Of a DNA stretch of 64,000 nucleotides, positions 36,166 to 45,533 are shown piece after piece. Position 1 is the stretch's first letter; each line of letters starts with the position of its first letter. A program made the position numbers and the translations under genes. Below the pieces are notes generated by a model. It saw nothing but the letters and a program-made list of their open reading frames with translations, was not told where the DNA came from and did not search any database. Origin of the DNA: Ferrithrix thermotolerans DSM 19514 (GTDB lineage: Bacteria > Actinomycetota > Acidimicrobiia > Acidimicrobiales > CAIXPF01); NCBI GenBank assembly GCA_945906305.1, contig CAMDQT010000020.1, positions 1 through 64,000 on the forward strand. Direction: 5' to 3'.

Positions 36166-36513
36166 ATGCAGATCTTTACCGATCGCACCCTGGCCGCTCT
36201 AGAGATTGGCCTGGCTGGCGAGGCTCAGCGACAGCGGGCCACATCCAACAACATCGCCAACGTCAACACCCCTGGATTCGCGGCCACACGCGTCGGGTTC
36301 GAGGGGTCCTTGGCGAAGGCACTCAACGGCAAGGGCAACGCCAAGGTTTCCATCGGCCAGGTGCCGGGAACGCCGTGGGAGAGCCTCAACGGCAATCAGG
36401 TCTCCCTTGAGGAGGAGACCACGACGTTGGTCAAGTCCGGCCTGCACTATGAGGCCATCGTCGGCGCCATGAACGCTCGGCTGGGTTTGCTCAGCACGGC
36501 GATTGGACACTGA
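36166..36513 (+). CDS. flgB: Flagellar proximal rod protein FlgB
   Basis: 115 aa. SNNIANVNTPGFAATRVGFEGSLAKAL is the rod-family N-terminal motif, and LVKSGLHYEAIVGAMNARLGLLSTAIG the C-terminal helix. FlgB forms the innermost rod near the export gate. It is the first gene of a run reaching fliL at 48.3 kb, with short gaps or overlaps throughout. No Shine-Dalgarno is evident; the operator-like repeats end three bases before the ATG. Confidence 0.94.
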   Translation: MQIFTDRTLAALEIGLAGEAQRQRATSNNIANVNTPGFAATRVGFEGSLAKALNGKGNAKVSIGQVPGTPWESLNGNQVSLEEETTTLVKSGLHYEAIVGAMNARLGLLSTAIGH

Positions 36514-36515
36514 TC

Positions 36516-36932
36516 ATGGGCATGTTCTCTGCCCTGGACACCAGTGCGAGCGGCACCAAGGTCAGCCGCATCTGGCTCGATGCCATCTCCGACAACGTGG
36601 CCAATGTCAACACCGTTCGTCCCTTCGACGAGGAACCGTTCCGTTCCCGTCTCGTGGTGGCCCAGTCCTACAACAACGGCGACAGTAGAGGGGCGGCGGT
36701 GGCAGGCATCGTCGCCGAGGACACGCCCTACGAACTGGTATTCGAGCCGGACAACCCGCTCGCCGGCGACGCCAACAGCACGAACCCGGGCCACATCAAA
36801 CGGCCGGTGGTGGACCTTTCGGTCGAGATGACCAACCTGCTGATCGCCCAACGCAGCTACCAGGCGAACCTTTCGGTGATGGACCGCATGCGCGATGCCT
36901 ACAAGGCGGCGCTCAGCATCGGAGTGAAGTGA
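36516..36932 (+). CDS. flgC: Flagellar proximal rod protein FlgC
   Basis: 138 aa. WLDAISDNVANVNTVRPFDEEPFRSRLVV near the N-terminus and RPVVDLSVEMTNLLIAQRSYQANLSVMDRMRDAYKAALSIG at the C-terminus are typical of FlgC. The TSRPF-like motif replaces the NTPGF of other rod proteins, as usual in FlgC. Two bases separate it from flgB. Confidence 0.95.
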   Translation: MGMFSALDTSASGTKVSRIWLDAISDNVANVNTVRPFDEEPFRSRLVVAQSYNNGDSRGAAVAGIVAEDTPYELVFEPDNPLAGDANSTNPGHIKRPVVDLSVEMTNLLIAQRSYQANLSVMDRMRDAYKAALSIGVK

Positions 36933-36933
36933 G

Positions 36934-37263
36934 ATGGCCCTCTCTGCTATTGCCCCCCTATCCGGTGTCAGCTCGCTCGGTGCGCTCAGCCCGATCAGCT
37001 CGATCGGCCCGTTAAGCCCGTCGGCCAAGGCATCGCCGGTCAACTCGGTGCTGCCGAGCAGCTTTGCCAACGCCCTGCGCGGTGTGCAGGACTCCATCGA
37101 CAGCGCCTCCCAGCTGAGCCAGCAGCTCGCGACGGGCGAACTGGCCGACATCCACGAATTCACCGTTGCCTCGTCCAAGGCGCAGCTCGGCGTTCAGCTC
37201 ACGGTTGCCATGCGTAATCAGCTCCTCAGCGCTTTCCAGGAAGTAATGCGTACGCAGCTCTGA
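36934..37263 (+). CDS. fliE: Flagellar hook-basal body protein FliE
   Basis: 109 aa. FliE links the MS ring to the rod. The conserved half is FANALRGVQDSIDSASQLSQQLATGELADIHEFTVASSKAQLGVQLTVAMRNQLLSAFQEVMRTQL. A short Ser/Pro/Leu-rich lead (SGVSSLGALSPISSIGPLSPS) precedes it. Order flgB-flgC-fliE-fliF is the classical one. Confidence 0.94.
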   Translation: MALSAIAPLSGVSSLGALSPISSIGPLSPSAKASPVNSVLPSSFANALRGVQDSIDSASQLSQQLATGELADIHEFTVASSKAQLGVQLTVAMRNQLLSAFQEVMRTQL

Positions 37264-37267
37264 CGGC

Positions 37268-37295
37268 GGGGACCTCGGTCCCTTCCATTTTTCTT
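37268..37295 (+). terminator. Weak hairpin and T-tract between fliE and fliF
   Basis: GGGAC-CTCG-GTCCC (37269-37282) is followed, after six bases, by TTTTTCTT. The stem is short and the T-run is displaced, so it more likely attenuates than ends transcription into fliF. Confidence 0.35.
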
Positions 37296-37345
37296 GATTC
37301 CCGGCCCTGATTCCGTTCCTGCATCCAGGTGGTAAGCGATCTCCC

Positions 37346-38971
37346 ATGGCATTCGACATCGATAGGACACGGGTCCGCATGACTCGGGCCGCCAAGAGCT
37401 TCAGCCCGCAGCAATTGTTCATCCTCGCCGGCCTCTCCATTGTCAGTGTGCTGGGGCTGATTTCACTCGTTCGCTGGGTTTCCCAGCCGACGTACAGCGT
37501 GTTGGTCTCCGGGGCATCGATGAGCGAGACGGCCAAGGTCACCGCCGCCCTGGACGGATCGGGGATCAGCTACAAGCTGTCATCGACCGGCAGCGGGGTG
37601 AGTGTGGCCCAGGCCGATCTCGCTAAGGCGAACATGGCCCTCAACACGGCCGGGGTGACGACCGACGGAAGTCGGCCGGGCTACGACGTGCTCGACGGGC
37701 AGGGCTTGACGGTCTCCGACTTCAAGCAGCAGGTGGACTACAAGCGGGCCATCGAGGGGGAACTGGCCAACACCCTCACACAGATGGACGGTGTAGACAC
37801 CGCTCGAATCAACCTTTCGCTGCCCGAGAAGGCGCTGTTCAAGGATGATCAGTCCGACCCTCGTGCGTCGGTACTCATCGGCGCCAATGCGGCCCTCGAT
37901 TCCACCGCCGTGCGGGCGATCATGCAGACAGTGGCATCGGCGGTGCCGGGCTTGACCACAGACAATGTGACGGTGACGGACACCACCGGCCAGATCCTCT
38001 CGGTCGCGGGGATGGGCGCCGGCGCTGATCCGATGCAGATGGCGCACAAGTTCGAGGCCGCCACCGGCGCCCAGGCGCAGACGATGCTCGACGCGATGCT
38101 CGGTGCGGGCCATTCGGTCGTGCGGGTCAATGCAGACATGGATTTCAACGAGACCGAGTCGAAGCAGACCGCGTACGACAAGGAAAACGCCGTGGTCGTA
38201 GCTTCCCAGCGGGCCAGTGAGACCTTCCAGGGCGCCAGTGCCACCATACCTATGGGCATTGCCGGGGTTACTGGCACGACGCTGGCCCCCACCACCGGGG
38301 CGGACCAGAAGTACGAGAAATCCGACGATGCCAACTCGGTTGCCGTTGGTTCCACCGAGACGCTGACTCGGATTGGTCCAGGCCGGTTGCAGAAGCTGTC
38401 GGTGGCCGTAGCCCTCGATCAGGCCACGCTCGACAAGCTGGGCATTGATGAACAGGGCCTCACCAACATCCGCCAGCTGGTGATCGCTGCCACCGGGGCG
38501 CAGGTCAACGACGCCAGTCCCGATCAGTCACGTGACGTCGTCGCGGTGCGGGCCCAGATGTTCGACACTGAGGATACCAAGGCCGTCAATGAGGCCCTCG
38601 AGGCAGCCGAGTCGGCCGAGTCCAAAGACGCCATGATCCGCTATGCCAAGACCGGCGCTGCGCTGTTGGTACTCGTACTGGTGGCCTTGTTCCTCCGCAA
38701 GGGGTTGCGGTCCCGGGGAGATGAGGTCGAGGAAATCGACGGTGCGGCCCTGGCTCGTAGCGCCGAATCCTTCGGGGCGCTTCGTTCCGGGGAGCTCCGC
38801 AGCCCGTCGCCGGCGGGGGCGATTCGACCAGCCGCGGCCGCGGGCGAGGACGCCCGTCTGGCCTCCCGTCGGGCCTTGGACCCGGCGACGGAGGTACTGG
38901 ACCTCATCGACCGAGAACCGGAAGACGTCGCTGCTCTGCTCCGTAGCTGGGTTGCGGATCGGCGGTCGTGA
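37346..38971 (+). CDS. fliF: Flagellar MS-ring protein
   Basis: 541 aa. FliF forms the MS ring in the cytoplasmic membrane. A first transmembrane helix (FILAGLSIVSVLGLISLVRWV, residues ~29-49) and a second (TGAALLVLVLVALFLRKG, near 435-452) flank the ring-building domains. LNTAGVTTDGSRPGYDVLDGQGLTVSDFKQQVDYKRAIEGELANTL, INLSLPEKALF and ASVLIG are family motifs. The C-terminus (ATEVLDLIDREPEDVAALLRSWV) is the FliG-binding segment. It overlaps fliG by four bases. Confidence 0.95.
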   Translation: MAFDIDRTRVRMTRAAKSFSPQQLFILAGLSIVSVLGLISLVRWVSQPTYSVLVSGASMSETAKVTAALDGSGISYKLSSTGSGVSVAQADLAKANMALNTAGVTTDGSRPGYDVLDGQGLTVSDFKQQVDYKRAIEGELANTLTQMDGVDTARINLSLPEKALFKDDQSDPRASVLIGANAALDSTAVRAIMQTVASAVPGLTTDNVTVTDTTGQILSVAGMGAGADPMQMAHKFEAATGAQAQTMLDAMLGAGHSVVRVNADMDFNETESKQTAYDKENAVVVASQRASETFQGASATIPMGIAGVTGTTLAPTTGADQKYEKSDDANSVAVGSTETLTRIGPGRLQKLSVAVALDQATLDKLGIDEQGLTNIRQLVIAATGAQVNDASPDQSRDVVAVRAQMFDTEDTKAVNEALEAAESAESKDAMIRYAKTGAALLVLVLVALFLRKGLRSRGDEVEEIDGAALARSAESFGALRSGELRSPSPAGAIRPAAAAGEDARLASRRALDPATEVLDLIDREPEDVAALLRSWVADRRS

Positions 38972-40005
38972 GTCCCATGAGCAGCACGCTGAACAAGACC
39001 AGTCGCGAAGACCTCGCCGAGCAGCGTCGCAAGGTGGCCGCAGTACTGGTGGCTCTCGGCCCCGAGCGGGCGGCCAAACTGTTGCGTAACCTCCCGCCGG
39101 AGCTGGTGGAAAACCTGGCGCGGGAGACGGCGACTATCGCAACGCTCTCCCACGACGAGAAGCAGGCGGTCCTCACCGAGTTCGCCCAGGAATTGGTAGC
39201 TCGACGGCTCATGGCCGAGGGCGGGTTGCCCTACGCCATGGACCTGCTCACCCGTACCCTTGGTCCCGAACGTGCCGCAGAACTCGCCGATCGCCTCGAC
39301 CCCGGTCGCAAGCGCCACTTTCGATACCTCGCTGAGGCCACCGCCGAAGTGGCAGCCATGGTTCTGACCGCTGAGCCGTCTTCGTTGGTGGCCTTGGCGC
39401 TGGCTCACCTCGAACCGGTCCAGGCGGCCAAGATCCTCAAATCCTTTCCGCCGGACAAGCAGGCCGATGTCGCCGTGCGTCTGGCCGGCCTCGAACATGT
39501 TCACGCCGATGTGGTCGACGAACTCGATGCGGAATTCCGTACCCGGCTCGTGCCGCTGCTCAACCAGCCGATCTCGGCTTTCGAGGGCATGGAACTGCTC
39601 GTCGAGGTGCTGCACTCCTCCAGCCAAGCCACCGAGAAACTCGTCCTCGATCGCATCAGCGAACGGGACCAGGCGCTCGCGGACAGGGTTCGTGACGCGT
39701 TGTTCACCTTTAACGATCTCACCCGGCTCGACAACCGAGCGGTCCAGGAAGTGCTCAAGGTCGTGGACACCCGCGATCTCGTGTTGGCGCTCAAAGAGGC
39801 CGACGACGAGGTCGCCCAGGCCGTGTTCCGCAATTTGTCCGAACGGGCCCGGGAGAACCTCCAGGAGGAGATCGAGTTCATGCGCAACGTCCGCAAGAAG
39901 GACAGCGTGCAAGCGCAGAAGAAGATCGTCGAGGTGATCCGCCACCTCGAGTCCGAGGGGACGATCCAGATCGAGCGAGCAGCAGGCGACGACGTCGATG
40001 GGTGA
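38968..40005 (+). CDS. fliG: Flagellar motor switch protein FliG
   Basis: 345 aa rotor protein that takes torque from the stator. QRRKVAAVLVALGPERAAKLLRNLPPELVE is the FliF-binding N-domain. The C-domain has the charged torque helix region LADRVRDALFTFNDLTRLDNRAVQEVLKVVDTRDLVLALKEADDEVAQAVFRNLSERARENLQEEIEF. The GTG at 38968 overlaps fliF; ATG at 38977 is an alternative. The middle EHPQ motif is replaced by AHLEP. Confidence 0.95.
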   Translation: MSPMSSTLNKTSREDLAEQRRKVAAVLVALGPERAAKLLRNLPPELVENLARETATIATLSHDEKQAVLTEFAQELVARRLMAEGGLPYAMDLLTRTLGPERAAELADRLDPGRKRHFRYLAEATAEVAAMVLTAEPSSLVALALAHLEPVQAAKILKSFPPDKQADVAVRLAGLEHVHADVVDELDAEFRTRLVPLLNQPISAFEGMELLVEVLHSSSQATEKLVLDRISERDQALADRVRDALFTFNDLTRLDNRAVQEVLKVVDTRDLVLALKEADDEVAQAVFRNLSERARENLQEEIEFMRNVRKKDSVQAQKKIVEVIRHLESEGTIQIERAAGDDVDG

Positions 40006-40687
40006 CGCCTACGATCGGGGGCCGATCATCAAGGCCGCCACGGTCCAATTGCGGCGCGTCGATCCCCACGCCATTCCGGTCTCGCAACGCATCGCCGAGG
40101 CCGAGGACGAGGCTTTCCGGGCCGGATTCGAGCAGGGTTATGCCGCAGGGGGACTGGAGGCCGGTTCCAACCTGGCTATCGCCGGCGAGCGGTTACGCCG
40201 TGAGGTACTTGCCGCCGTCGCCGCCCACCGCACACGGGCAGAGCAACACCGCGCCGCCGATGCCGACCAAATCGTGCAACTCGCGCTCAGCGTCGCAGAG
40301 TGGGCGGCCCGCCGGGAGCTGAGCACGGTGCCCGCCGCCTTCTTCGCTCGACTCAACGAGGTGATGGCCGATCGTGACCGTCATGTCAGGGTGCAGATCA
40401 CGACCTCACCGGCAATGGTCGGTCGCACTCGTGAATGGCTAGCTGACGACGAGATCAGGGTCGTCGGAGCCGATGACCTCGACGATGGTGAAGCCCGCGT
40501 GAGTCTCGGTGATACCACCGTGTTCGCCACCTTCGCCGATGCTTTCGAACGGGCCCGTTCCCTGGTCGATACCCTCACCGCCGAGCAACATCTCGGCGAG
40601 GGTGGCGCCGATGGTGCGGAGCACGACGTTGAAGAGTCCGAAGTCGTCGAGGTGCTCTACGACGCCACCAAGGATGGTTCCTGGTGA
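39998..40687 (+). CDS. fliH: Flagellar assembly protein FliH
   Basis: 229 aa. FliH regulates the FliI ATPase and docks it at the C ring. The protein has the FliH layout: a variable start, a long Ala/Glu-rich helix (EAEDEAFRAGFEQGYAAGGLEAG with small-residue spacing), then a V-ATPase-E-like domain with VQLALSVAEWAARRELS and VSLGDTTVFATFADAFERARSLVDTL. It overlaps fliG by eight bases and fliI by four. Confidence 0.88.
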   Translation: MGDAYDRGPIIKAATVQLRRVDPHAIPVSQRIAEAEDEAFRAGFEQGYAAGGLEAGSNLAIAGERLRREVLAAVAAHRTRAEQHRAADADQIVQLALSVAEWAARRELSTVPAAFFARLNEVMADRDRHVRVQITTSPAMVGRTREWLADDEIRVVGADDLDDGEARVSLGDTTVFATFADAFERARSLVDTLTAEQHLGEGGADGAEHDVEESEVVEVLYDATKDGSW

Positions 40688-42021
40688 GCGCGGCCGGTGT
40701 TCTGTCATGGGATCAGGCCGACCTCGCCCAGCGGCTAGGACGAGCGGTTCCGTACCGTTCTGCGGGCCAGTTGACCCGCATGTCCGGTCTTGAGGTCTGC
40801 GCCCGGGGGGTCCAAGGGGCGATCGGTGATCTGTTCTGGGTCCACCGGCGACGCCTTGAGGGTTCGGACCCATTGCCGGCCGAGGTGATCGCCGTGCATG
40901 AGGGCGAGGTGCGGTTGCTGCCCCTCGGTGGGCTCGATGGCCTTTCCGTCGGAGACTGGGTCGAACCGGCGGGCACACGACTCAAGCTCGAGGTGACCCC
41001 GCAGCTCGCTGGTCGGGTACTCGATGCCCTCGGTCGTCCGATAGACGGCAAAGGCGCCCTCGGTGGGCCGCGCCGCCGAATCGATATCGACCGAGCCGTG
41101 CCCAATCCCCTGCATCGCCAGCGCATCACCGAACCGCTTTCGCTGGGCGTTCGGGCCATTGACACGCTGCTGTCGTGTGGCCGGGGTCAACGTATGGGCA
41201 TTTTCGCCGGTTCCGGCGTCGGCAAGTCCACCCTGCTGGGAATGATTGCCCGCGGCGCGGAGGCCGACGCGGTGGTCGTCGGGCTGGTTGGGGAACGCGG
41301 CCGTGAGGTCCGTGAGTTCCTCGAAGACGATCTCGGGCCTGAAGGTGCCGCCAGAGCCACCGTCGTGGTGGCGACTTCCGACGAGCCTGCTCTGTTGCGT
41401 CTGCGGGCTGCGATGACCGCGACCCGGATCGCCGAGTGGTACGCGGATCAAGGTCTCCATGTGCTGTTGCTGATGGACAGTCTCAGCCGATTCGCCATGG
41501 CCCAGCGCGAAGTCGGCCTCGCCGCCGGCGAACCGCCCACGGTCCGGGGCTACACCCCGTCGGTTTTCAACGCGTTGCCCAAGTTGCTCGAACGCGCCGG
41601 TCCCCAACCACGGGGCACCATCACCGCTCTGTACACCGTGCTGGTGGAGGGCGACGATCTCAATGAGCCCATCACCGACCATGCCCGGGCGATCCTCGAC
41701 GGTCACATTGTGCTCAGTCGACGCATGGCCACCGCCGGGCACTACCCCACCATCGACGCCTTGCAGAGCGTAAGCCGTCTGACCGCCAAGGTGTGCACGC
41801 CCGATCAGCTCGCCAGCGCCACGAAATTGCGCCGGTTGCTCGCCGCGCTGGAGGAAAGCCGCGATCTCATCGAGATCGGCGCCTACGTGCCCGGCACGAA
41901 CGCACTGACCGACGAGGCACTGTCGCGCCAGGACAAGTTGCTGGGCTTCCTGCAGCAGCCACGCCATGAGGTATGCCCGGTTGAGGAAGCCTGGCGGCGG
42001 CTCGAGGAGGTCCTTCGATGA
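40684..42021 (+). CDS. fliI: Flagellum-specific ATPase FliI
   Basis: 445 aa export ATPase related to F1-beta. Walker A is GIFAGSGVGKSTLLGMIARG near residues 171-190, followed by VVGLVGERGREVREFLEDDLG. Walker B is LHVLLLMDSLSRFAMAQREVGLAAGEPP, and GYTPSVFNALPKLLERAGP is the type III specific stretch. GTG start with a GTGA overlap to fliH. Confidence 0.97.
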   Translation: MSAAGVLSWDQADLAQRLGRAVPYRSAGQLTRMSGLEVCARGVQGAIGDLFWVHRRRLEGSDPLPAEVIAVHEGEVRLLPLGGLDGLSVGDWVEPAGTRLKLEVTPQLAGRVLDALGRPIDGKGALGGPRRRIDIDRAVPNPLHRQRITEPLSLGVRAIDTLLSCGRGQRMGIFAGSGVGKSTLLGMIARGAEADAVVVGLVGERGREVREFLEDDLGPEGAARATVVVATSDEPALLRLRAAMTATRIAEWYADQGLHVLLLMDSLSRFAMAQREVGLAAGEPPTVRGYTPSVFNALPKLLERAGPQPRGTITALYTVLVEGDDLNEPITDHARAILDGHIVLSRRMATAGHYPTIDALQSVSRLTAKVCTPDQLASATKLRRLLAALEESRDLIEIGAYVPGTNALTDEALSRQDKLLGFLQQPRHEVCPVEEAWRRLEEVLR

Positions 42022-42461
42022 ACGAACGGGCCAAGCGGGTCAAGACGCTGCTCCGGGTGACCAACATCCGCCGCAAGCAGTCCGAGGCCTCCCTCGCCAA
42101 GGCAGAGCTCGAACGCCGCGCCGCGCTCGCCCGACAGGCGCACACGGAACAGCGGCTCCGTGAGACGGCGACGCTGCCCGCGGGGACGGTCTCCTCGCTC
42201 GATGCGCGGCGCCAGAGTACCGATTTGCGCATCGACGCGGTGCTCAGCGCCACACAGGTGGTGGCCGCAAGTGCCGAGGAAGTCGCGACCGCCCGTCTGC
42301 GCTGGCAGGCGGCGGCTCGCGACGAGAAGGTCATGGAAGAACTTGAGCGCCGAGAAAAGGCGGTACTGGCCATCCGCGCCACCCGGGTTGCCGAACGAGC
42401 GGTTGACGACGCGCTACGTGCGCGTCGCGCCGAGAGGTTGACAGGAGGGCAACAGGGATGA
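42018..42461 (+). CDS. fliJ: FliJ-like flagellar export coiled-coil protein
   Basis: 147 aa, a nearly continuous coiled coil (RVKTLLRVTNIRRKQSEASLAKAELERRAALARQAHTEQRLRE; EKVMEELERREKAVLAIRATRVAERAVDDALRAR). Length, charge and place between fliI and fliK identify it as FliJ, the stalk of the export ATPase. Overlaps of four bases on both sides. Primary sequence of FliJ is poorly conserved. Confidence 0.85.
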   Translation: MNERAKRVKTLLRVTNIRRKQSEASLAKAELERRAALARQAHTEQRLRETATLPAGTVSSLDARRQSTDLRIDAVLSATQVVAASAEEVATARLRWQAAARDEKVMEELERREKAVLAIRATRVAERAVDDALRARRAERLTGGQQG

Positions 42462-43720
42462 ACGAAGGACTCAGTGGAGTCATGGGCCGCATTAGGCAGA
42501 TCAGGTCAGTCTTTGGTGCTGGCGGCGGCCCGCTCGGGGTGTCGATCGGTGGCCCTGACGGTTTCGAGCAGATGCTGCGCACCGCCAGCTCGACGCGGTC
42601 CAAGAAGGCTTACACCCCGAGCAACATCCGCAAGTTCTCCGCGTCTGATCCGCTGGAGCGCGTCGCCATTCCAAAGGGTACGCGCGCCACCAGCCGGCCA
42701 AGCGAACGTTCTCCCCATTGGCCCGATGGCGTACCGTCCGAGGCCGACCAGTATGCGGACGACTTCATCGCCGCGGCGGAAGCAACCGGCGTTCCGTTGC
42801 AAGTGTTGTTGGCGGTGGCGAGGGCCGAGTCGGGCTTCAATACCGACGCCGAGTCTGCGGCCGGGGCCGTTGGCATCATGCAGCTGATGCCGGGTACTGC
42901 ATCGGGTCTCGGAGTCGATCCAACGGATCCGACCCAGAACATCCTGGGCGGGGCACGTTACCTCGCGGCTCAATTCGAGAGCTTTGGCTCCTGGGAGCTC
43001 GCCTTCGCCGCCTACAACGCTGGCCCTGGTGCCGTCGAGCGGTACGCGGGAATCCCGCCGTACCGCGAGACTCAGAACTACCTCGACGCGATCAATGAGT
43101 TCCTGGACGAGATGACGACGCCAATACCGAGCGTGGTCCAGACCTTGAGCACACAGCGAGCCCCGATGGCCGACATGGTCGTCGACCTCAACGTCGGGAC
43201 TCGCAGCGATCCGGGCGATTCCGGGGTCGGGGACCTGAGCCAGCAAGCCCGTCACGGGGCGAACTCGTCGGAGATCGGCGCGGTCAATGCTGGAGCTGGT
43301 CGCCGTGTCGATGCCGCGGCACCGACGCTGCTGAGCACGCCAGCGGCGCTGGGCGAGCAGCTACTCGCACAAATCCAACGGACCAAGGCCAATGGCGCCA
43401 GCGGCCACCGGTTGACTGTTCGGCTCGACCCGCCCGAGCTCGGCCGACTCGATGTCAGCTTCGAGCTGCGGGGCGAACAGGTCTATGTCGTGGTGCGTCC
43501 CGAGAAGACCGAGGGAGCTGCTCTGATGCTCCAACAGCGAGAGCGCATCGCCGAGCTGTTCGCCCGGGAAGGCCTGCAACTGTCCAGCTTCGATGTTGGC
43601 ACCAGCAACCAGAGCCAGGGCGGTGCGACCCAGAATCAGTCCGGCAGCCGCAACTTCATTGCCCCCAACCTTGACCTCACCGAAGTCGCGTTCACGGTCG
43701 ACCGTGAACTGCGGCTGTGA
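42458..43720 (+). CDS. fliK: Lytic transglycosylase fused to FliK hook-length control domain
   Basis: 420 aa with two unrelated domains. Residues ~100-220 are an SLT-type transglycosylase: LLAVARAESGFNTDAE with catalytic E124, GAVGIMQLMPGTASGLGV and AYNAGPGAV. Residues ~315-385 are a FliK Flg_hook domain: LTVRLDPPELGRLDVSFELRGEQVYVVVRPEKTEGAALMLQQRERIAELFAREGLQLSSFDV. A ~90-residue linker joins them. The protein would combine wall penetration by the rod (FlgJ-like in Gram-negatives) with switching export from hook to filament. Place between fliJ and flgD is the fliK position. Confidence 0.88.
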   Translation: MNEGLSGVMGRIRQIRSVFGAGGGPLGVSIGGPDGFEQMLRTASSTRSKKAYTPSNIRKFSASDPLERVAIPKGTRATSRPSERSPHWPDGVPSEADQYADDFIAAAEATGVPLQVLLAVARAESGFNTDAESAAGAVGIMQLMPGTASGLGVDPTDPTQNILGGARYLAAQFESFGSWELAFAAYNAGPGAVERYAGIPPYRETQNYLDAINEFLDEMTTPIPSVVQTLSTQRAPMADMVVDLNVGTRSDPGDSGVGDLSQQARHGANSSEIGAVNAGAGRRVDAAAPTLLSTPAALGEQLLAQIQRTKANGASGHRLTVRLDPPELGRLDVSFELRGEQVYVVVRPEKTEGAALMLQQRERIAELFAREGLQLSSFDVGTSNQSQGGATQNQSGSRNFIAPNLDLTEVAFTVDRELRL

Positions 43721-43735
43721 TCCCCGGAGCGCCCT

Positions 43736-44257
43736 ATGCCTCTCATCGTTCCGACCACCAAGACCCCCACGAGCCCGGCCGGCTCGGTCGCTCCCGCGGC
43801 GAGTTCCGGCGGCTCATCCGCCCTACAGGGGTTGGGTAGCGACGCATTCATGAAGTTGCTAGTGGCCCAGATGAAATACCAGAACCCGATGGCGCCGAGC
43901 AACGGTACCGAGTATCTGGCGCAGATCAGCCAGTACGCCATGGTCGAGCAGTTGCAGAAGGTGAACCAGGGTCAGCAGGAGGTCTCGACCTACCAGCGAG
44001 CCATGATGGCCGGCTCGATGATCGGCAAGCAGGTGTCCGGTACCAACGACTTCGGCGTCGCGGTCACCGGACTAGTCACCTCCGTGAACTTTGCGAGCGG
44101 CAAGCCCGTCCTAGTCACCACGGGCGGGGACCTCCCCGTCGACCGAGTCGACGAGGCCCGCCTCCCAATGAACGCGGCGGCCACCCCGGCTGCCGTTAGC
44201 AGTTCCGCGGCGGCGGCCGCGGAACTGCCCTCAACGTCTACGACCCAGAACGCCTAG
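43736..44257 (+). CDS. flgD: Flagellar hook capping protein FlgD
   Basis: 173 aa hook scaffold. LGSDAFMKLLVAQMKYQNPMAPSNGTEYLAQISQYAMVEQLQKV is the unmistakable FlgD N-domain, and SMIGKQVSG follows. Only one short beta region comes next, and the Ala/Ser tail replaces the usual fibronectin-type part, so the protein is shorter than E. coli FlgD (~230 aa). Confidence 0.95.
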   Translation: MPLIVPTTKTPTSPAGSVAPAASSGGSSALQGLGSDAFMKLLVAQMKYQNPMAPSNGTEYLAQISQYAMVEQLQKVNQGQQEVSTYQRAMMAGSMIGKQVSGTNDFGVAVTGLVTSVNFASGKPVLVTTGGDLPVDRVDEARLPMNAAATPAAVSSSAAAAAELPSTSTTQNA

Positions 44258-44272
44258 AGAGGATTATCAACC

Positions 44273-45508
44273 ATGATGCGATCAATGTTCAGTGGGGTGT
44301 CGGGGTTGCGAGCCCATCAGCTCATGCTCGATGTGGTCAGCAACAACATCGCCAATGTCAACTCCAACGGGTTCAAGGCCAACCGGGTGCTCTTCGCCGA
44401 CACCTTCAGCCAAACCCTGCGTAATGCCGCCGGCGTGGCCCGCAGCGACGCCTCGGTCAACCCGATCCAGGTGGGCTTGGGCGTGACCGTGCGGTCGACG
44501 TCAGCGCAGTTCAGCACCGGTTCCTTTCAGCTCACCGACCGTCCCTTCGATACCGCCATCGCGGGTGACGGATTTTTCGTGGTGAATGTGGGTGGCGAGG
44601 AGTTGTATACCCGTTCGGGCAGCTTCTCCATCGACGCTTTCGACAACCTTGTGGACGGTTCGGGTGGTCTGGTGCAGGGCTGGTTAGCCGCCGACGACGG
44701 GGAACTGGTGCCCGTCGGTGCGCTTCAGACCGTCAATTTCAACCGCTACCAGACGATTCCGGCGCAGGCGACCCAGAGCCTTGGAATCGTTGGCCAGCTC
44801 TCGCCCACCACGGAGATTGGTACCACGGTGCAGAGCCTGGCGAAGGTGATCGATGGCCTCGGCGCCGAAAATCAGATCAATGTGCAGTTCACCAAGACCG
44901 GGGCCAACACCTGGGATATGAACCTTTATGACGCCGAAGACAACGCCGTAGGTTCCACCGTGGCCCTCGAGTTCGACCCGGCGAGTGGCGACATCATTCT
45001 GCCGACCACGCCACCGACGGCGACGTTCACCTCGCCGACCTCAGGCGCGGATCCATTCACCTTCTCCATCGACCTCACGCCGCAAAGCAGCGGTCTGCAT
45101 CAGTACGGGGCCAACACGGTGGTGACCATCACCCAGGACGGCCAAGGCCCGGGAGCGCTCAAGGACTTCGGCATTGCCGAGAACGGCCAGATCTCGGCGC
45201 GTTTCTCCAACGGAGTCATCAAGAACATCGCCCAAATCTCGGTCGCGACCTTCGGGAACAACGAGGGCCTGGAGAAGGTCGGCGAGACCCATTACCGCAA
45301 CTCGCAGGTATCGGGTGAACCGATCCGGGGGATTGCCGGCGAGAACGATGCCGGCTCGATCAAGTCCGGCGTACTCGAAATGTCCAATGTCGACCTCGCT
45401 CGCGAGTTCACCGACCTCATCCTCGCCCAGCGAGGGTTTCAAGCCAGCTCCCGGGTGATCACGACCTCGGACGAGATGATCCAGGAACTCGTCAACCTCA
45501 AGCGCTGA
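44273..45508 (+). CDS. flgE: Flagellar hook protein FlgE
   Basis: 411 aa. SGVSGLRAHQLMLDVVSNNIANVNSNGFKANRVLFADTFSQTL and SVNPIQVGLGVTVRSTSAQFSTGSFQLTDRPFDTAIAGDGFFVV are the shared rod/hook N-domain. The C-terminus EMSNVDLAREFTDLILAQRGFQASSRVITTSDEMIQELVNLKR is standard. It follows flgD and precedes flbD. GAGAGGA provides the ribosome binding site. Confidence 0.95.
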   Translation: MMRSMFSGVSGLRAHQLMLDVVSNNIANVNSNGFKANRVLFADTFSQTLRNAAGVARSDASVNPIQVGLGVTVRSTSAQFSTGSFQLTDRPFDTAIAGDGFFVVNVGGEELYTRSGSFSIDAFDNLVDGSGGLVQGWLAADDGELVPVGALQTVNFNRYQTIPAQATQSLGIVGQLSPTTEIGTTVQSLAKVIDGLGAENQINVQFTKTGANTWDMNLYDAEDNAVGSTVALEFDPASGDIILPTTPPTATFTSPTSGADPFTFSIDLTPQSSGLHQYGANTVVTITQDGQGPGALKDFGIAENGQISARFSNGVIKNIAQISVATFGNNEGLEKVGETHYRNSQVSGEPIRGIAGENDAGSIKSGVLEMSNVDLAREFTDLILAQRGFQASSRVITTSDEMIQELVNLKR

Positions 45509-45533
45509 TCCCAGCAGAAACGGTAGGTGAACA

